Of a DNA stretch of 14,978 nt, positions 12,488-14,978 are shown one piece after another (position 1 is the stretch's first letter; every line of letters begins with the position of its first letter). The notes under the pieces were generated by a model. It was given only the letters and a program-made list of their open reading frames with translations, was not told the DNA's origin and ran no database searches. The translations under genes and the position numbers were made by a program. The stretch comes from CAZWUZ01 sp964637655 [NCBI: uncultured bacterium]. Lineage in GTDB: Bacteria > DAOPZR01. The stretch spans positions 1-14,978 of the forward strand of contig CAZWUZ010000060.1 in assembly GCA_964637655.1 (NCBI GenBank), in the 5' to 3' direction.

Positions 12488-13897
12488 TCAGAACCTCCGG
12501 CGCAGCCAGACGTAGATGCCGGCAACGAGCGTGGCGAGCGGCACGAGGACCACCGCCACCCAGAAGAAGCCGGTCACCTGGTCGGCCGAAAGCGTGAGTT
12601 TGACCGCGTCGGCGCGGCGCGGCGGCACGGAAATGAGCGAGGCGCGCTCGGCGAGCCAGTTGATGCAGTTGCGCAGGAACGGGCCATTGACCTCGCGAAA
12701 GTTCTGCGAGACGAGTGCATCACCGTCGCCGATGATGACCAGGCGCAGTCCCGTGCTGTCGCTCTGCACCGCGTAGGCGAGTGCGCAGGGACCGGCGGCA
12801 TCGTCCGGGTCGCGCCGGCTGCCGCTTTGCGGGTCGAAGTTCCGCTCGGCGAAACTGTTGTCTGACGAGGAGGCCAGCGCGGTCGCCGTGAGGCCGGCCG
12901 GCAGTGCGGCCGCCGCCTGCAGCGGCCGCGCGAAGAGGAAGAGGGTCGGCAGCCCGCGCAGCGGGCGGGTGATGTCGTGCAGCCCGTAGTCGGCGACGAG
13001 CACGCTCCCTTCCGGCACCCCGTTGAGCTGCCGGGCGCTGTCGCGTTCGATGACGATGGCGTCGGGGGTGGTCACCCCGTAGCGGGCGATGAACTGCTCG
13101 AGTCCCGTGGCGCGCAGCCCGCCGTCGCGGTGGATGAGCGGGTCGAGCGCGATGAGCGCGCGGCCGCCGCGGTCGAGGTAGGCACCGAGCGCGGTCAGTT
13201 CGCCGTCAGTGAGCGGGGTCAGCGGGGCAACCACGGCGAGTGCGGTGAGCGAATCGGAGGCCGGCCCGGCGAGCAGGTTGACATCCTCAACGTCGCAGTT
13301 GTCGCGCACGAGCATCTCGCGCAGCGCGGTGGCGGCCTCGTCACCATGCCCGGCGAGTACCCCGATGCGCGGGCGCGCTTCCTGCGTCACCTTGATCAGC
13401 GCGTCGAGAAACTTCTCCTCGCCGCGGAAGGTGCGGTTCTCGTCGCCGCCGCTCATGGCGGCAGCGTAATCGGCATCGTAGAGTTCGGTCTCGCGCACGA
13501 ACTGCGTGCGTTCGCCGCAGGCGAAGATGACCGTCCCCCCGTCGTACTGCCCCAGCCCGTACTGCATCGCCAGCTTCTCAAGACGGGCCGGGTCGCTGTA
13601 GCGGTCGAGGTATTCGACGGTGAGGGTGTTGGCCGGCGCGACAGCTCCGAAGCGCTCGAGCAGTTCGCGCACGTCGAGCCCCTGGCGGCTGTCCGAGGCG
13701 ATGACGATGATGCTGACCGGGCGCGCCAGCGACTGCAGCACGCGCTCGCTCTGCTCCGACAGCGAGAAGTAGCTGTCGGCGGTCCAGTCGCCGCGATGGT
13801 AGTAGCGCGCCGAGAAGTAGTTGAGCATCACCAGCAGGGCGACGACGCCGAGCACGAGGACGACGAGATTGAGCAGGTACCTGGACATGCGGTTCAT
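12488..13897 (-). CDS. GldG-like ABC transport-associated protein (ABC_transp_aux family)
   Basis: A 469-residue protein with membrane segments at each end (about 6-27, YLLNLVVLVLGVVALLVMLNY, and 441-465, ending WLRRRF) and a large domain between them outside the membrane. The pattern YFSLSEQSERVLQSLARPVSIIV (43-65), then LLERF, LTVEYLDRYSDP, ALIKVTQEARPRIGVLAGHGD, ALGAYLDRGGRALIALDP and VIIGDGDALVSQNF, matches the GldG/ABC-type uncharacterised transport auxiliary family. It lies between an ABC-2 permease and a DUF4340 protein, the normal order. Together they resemble the GldFG module of Bacteroidetes gliding, though most homologues occur in non-gliding bacteria with unknown cargo. The start at 13897 is the first ATG, 4 nt past the permease stop. 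Confidence 0.9.
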   Translation of the reverse strand: MNRMSRYLLNLVVLVLGVVALLVMLNYFSARYYHRGDWTADSYFSLSEQSERVLQSLARPVSIIVIASDSRQGLDVRELLERFGAVAPANTLTVEYLDRYSDPARLEKLAMQYGLGQYDGGTVIFACGERTQFVRETELYDADYAAAMSGGDENRTFRGEEKFLDALIKVTQEARPRIGVLAGHGDEAATALREMLVRDNCDVEDVNLLAGPASDSLTALAVVAPLTPLTDGELTALGAYLDRGGRALIALDPLIHRDGGLRATGLEQFIARYGVTTPDAIVIERDSARQLNGVPEGSVLVADYGLHDITRPLRGLPTLFLFARPLQAAAALPAGLTATALASSSDNSFAERNFDPQSGSRRDPDDAAGPCALAYAVQSDSTGLRLVIIGDGDALVSQNFREVNGPFLRNCINWLAERASLISVPPRRADAVKLTLSADQVTGFFWVAVVLVPLATLVAGIYVWLRRRF

Positions 13898-13901
13898 AAC
13901 C

Positions 13902-14651
13902 TTACCCCCGGTGCCGCCAGCCGAGCACGCGCACGGCCCCGAACAGGCCGGCGGCGAGCAGCGACAGGTTGTAGACGACGGGGCGCGTGTCGACGATGCC
14001 GCGCGCGTAGTCGTCAGCGTGATTGAGAATGTTGATGTAGCGGAAGGCGGTCTGCCCCCCCGCCACTGCGGTCATCACCTGCTCGAGCATGGCGCCGAGG
14101 AAGACGGCGATGAGCAGCAGCAGGCAGAGCACGGCGGCGACGATCTGGTTGTGGGTGAGCGCCGAGGTGAAGAGCCCGAGCGCAATGAGCGAGGCGCCGG
14201 TAAGCAGGATGCCGAGGTAGCCGGCGGCGATGGGCCCCCAGTCGATATCGCCGTAGGCGGAAAGGATGCCGACGTAGAACACCGTGGGGAGCCAGAGCGA
14301 GATGTAGAAGGTGAGCGCGGCGGCGAACTTGCCGAGCACCAGCTGCGTGTCGCTCACCGGGGCGGTGAGCAGCGTTTCGATGGTCCCCGTGCGTTTCTCC
14401 TCGGCCAGCAGGCGCATGGTGATGAGCGGGATGAGCGCGAGGATGAAGAGCCAGTAGAAGAAGTTGCCGCCGCCGAAGAAGAAGCGGAGCATCTCGGTGA
14501 CGGAGCCGGCGCCCGGCTGCGACACCACCTGCAGCAGCATCCAGAAGACGACGCCGTTCATCAGCAGGTAGGCGGTGAGGAACACCCAGGCGATGGCCGA
14601 GGTGTAGATGGCGAGCAGTTCCCGCCGGGCGATATGCCAGATCGTGGTCAT
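13902..14651 (-). CDS. ABC-2 type permease (GldF-like)
   Basis: A 249-residue integral membrane protein with about six hydrophobic segments (near 18-40, 63-82, 106-130, 142-163, 168-190 and 226-244). Between the second and third segments, residues 80-109 carry RLLAEEKRTGTIETLLTAPV and SDTQLVLGKF, the conserved cytoplasmic coupling sequence of ABC-2 permeases. The end, HADDYARGIVDTRPVVYNLS, is typical of the GldF group. Its start overlaps the stop of the ATPase gene as ATGA, so both subunits should be translated together. It should form the membrane channel of the exporter. Confidence 0.92.
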   Translation of the reverse strand: MTTIWHIARRELLAIYTSAIAWVFLTAYLLMNGVVFWMLLQVVSQPGAGSVTEMLRFFFGGGNFFYWLFILALIPLITMRLLAEEKRTGTIETLLTAPVSDTQLVLGKFAAALTFYISLWLPTVFYVGILSAYGDIDWGPIAAGYLGILLTGASLIALGLFTSALTHNQIVAAVLCLLLLIAVFLGAMLEQVMTAVAGGQTAFRYINILNHADDYARGIVDTRPVVYNLSLLAAGLFGAVRVLGWRHRG

Positions 14652-14978
14652 GAGGCCACCTCCGTCGCCGGGGCTGATTCCGCCGGCGCGTTTACGGTCA
14701 GTTGCGCGAAGATCTCCTCAAGCGCGGCGCGGTGCGGGCGCAGTTCGCGTACCGTCCAGCCGGCCGCGGCGGCGGCGCGGAAGACCGCCTCGGCTGTCGC
14801 TTCGCTGTCGTGCGCGGTGAGGGTGAAGGCGGTCAGCGCACCCTGCGGCGACGGCCGCACCCCGGAGACCCCGGGGAGCGCCTGCAGGCGCGTCGCGGCG
14901 TCAGGCGGGGCGTCGCGCAGCACGAGCACCACCTCGTCCTGCCCGCGCAGCCGCCGGTCGAGTTCCGCCGGCGTCCCT
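14648..14978 (-). CDS. ABC transporter ATP-binding protein, C-terminal part (runs off window)
   Basis: The last 109 codons of an ATPase open to the right edge. At the window edge the frame reads GTPAELDRRLRGQDEVVLVL, the usual passage after the H-loop of ABC-2 type ATPases (a GTPxEL motif following the nucleotide-binding domain). It ends with the typical C-terminal accessory domain, including HRAALEEIFAQLT. Walker A, signature and Walker B motifs lie outside the window. Gene order identifies it as the GldA-like subunit that powers the permease encoded next. Confidence 0.88.
   Translation of the reverse strand, partial: GTPAELDRRLRGQDEVVLVLRDAPPDAATRLQALPGVSGVRPSPQGALTAFTLTAHDSEATAEAVFRAAAAAGWTVRELRPHRAALEEIFAQLTVNAPAESAPATEVAS

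Noticed and set aside
11669-14026. Long plus-strand frames opposite the DUF4340 and GldG-like genes
   Set aside because: Shadows rich in Arg, His and Gly with no motif, opposite genes with clear families and operon structure.

Overview
The window is GC-rich bacterial chromosome, dense in genes, with sigma70-type promoters (most pair a TTGACG, TTGACA or TTGCCG -35 box with a TAnnnT -10 box at a 17-nt spacer), good Shine-Dalgarno sites and ATGA stop/start overlaps inside operons. A Gld-type ABC-2 / DUF4340 operon, an exported fusion protein, a eukaryotic-type UDP-galactopyranose mutase and dispersed CACCACAGAGCACACAGAG repeats fit an uncultured Gram-negative-like bacterium, perhaps of the PVC group (Kiritimatiellota/Lentisphaerota-like). 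That placement is inference only. There is no rRNA, tRNA, CRISPR array, transposase or phage gene that I can see.

Layout, left to right. (1) 1-270, minus: the start of a radical SAM protein that runs off the window. (2) 647-1645, plus: an ornithine cyclodeaminase/mu-crystallin family protein with its own promoter and a 110-nt leader. (3) 1878-2483, minus: a small exported protein joining a KhpA-like KH domain to a complete MbtH-like domain, the most unusual gene here. A bidirectional terminator separates it from (2). (4) 2686-3537, plus: a sugar phosphate isomerase/epimerase-like TIM barrel, divergently transcribed from (3).

(5) 3766/3805-7557, plus: a four-gene operon with every junction overlapping by ATGA. 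It encodes eukaryotic-type UDP-galactopyranose mutase, a family 2 glycosyltransferase (together a likely galactofuranose module), an unrecognised exported helical protein, and a YaiI/UPF0178 protein. A 53-bp tandem repeat and a possible 11-codon leader ORF precede it. (6) 7629-9140, plus: a DUF1846 protein. (7) 9250-10341, minus: PabB, the chorismate-binding subunit of aminodeoxychorismate synthase.

(8) 10342-10933: a non-coding region of about 590 bp with direct and inverted copies of a dispersed repeat and two duplicated hairpins, one with a compensatory base-pair change. (9) 10934-14978, minus: an operon transcribed as ABC ATPase (partial), ABC-2 permease, GldG-like protein, DUF4340 protein, small zinc-ribbon-like protein. 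The first four resemble the GldA/GldF/GldG export and gliding-type systems.

Best candidates for something undescribed are the exported KH-MbtH fusion, the galactofuranose operon with its coupled leader ORF and unknown exported member, and the structured repeat array upstream of pabB.
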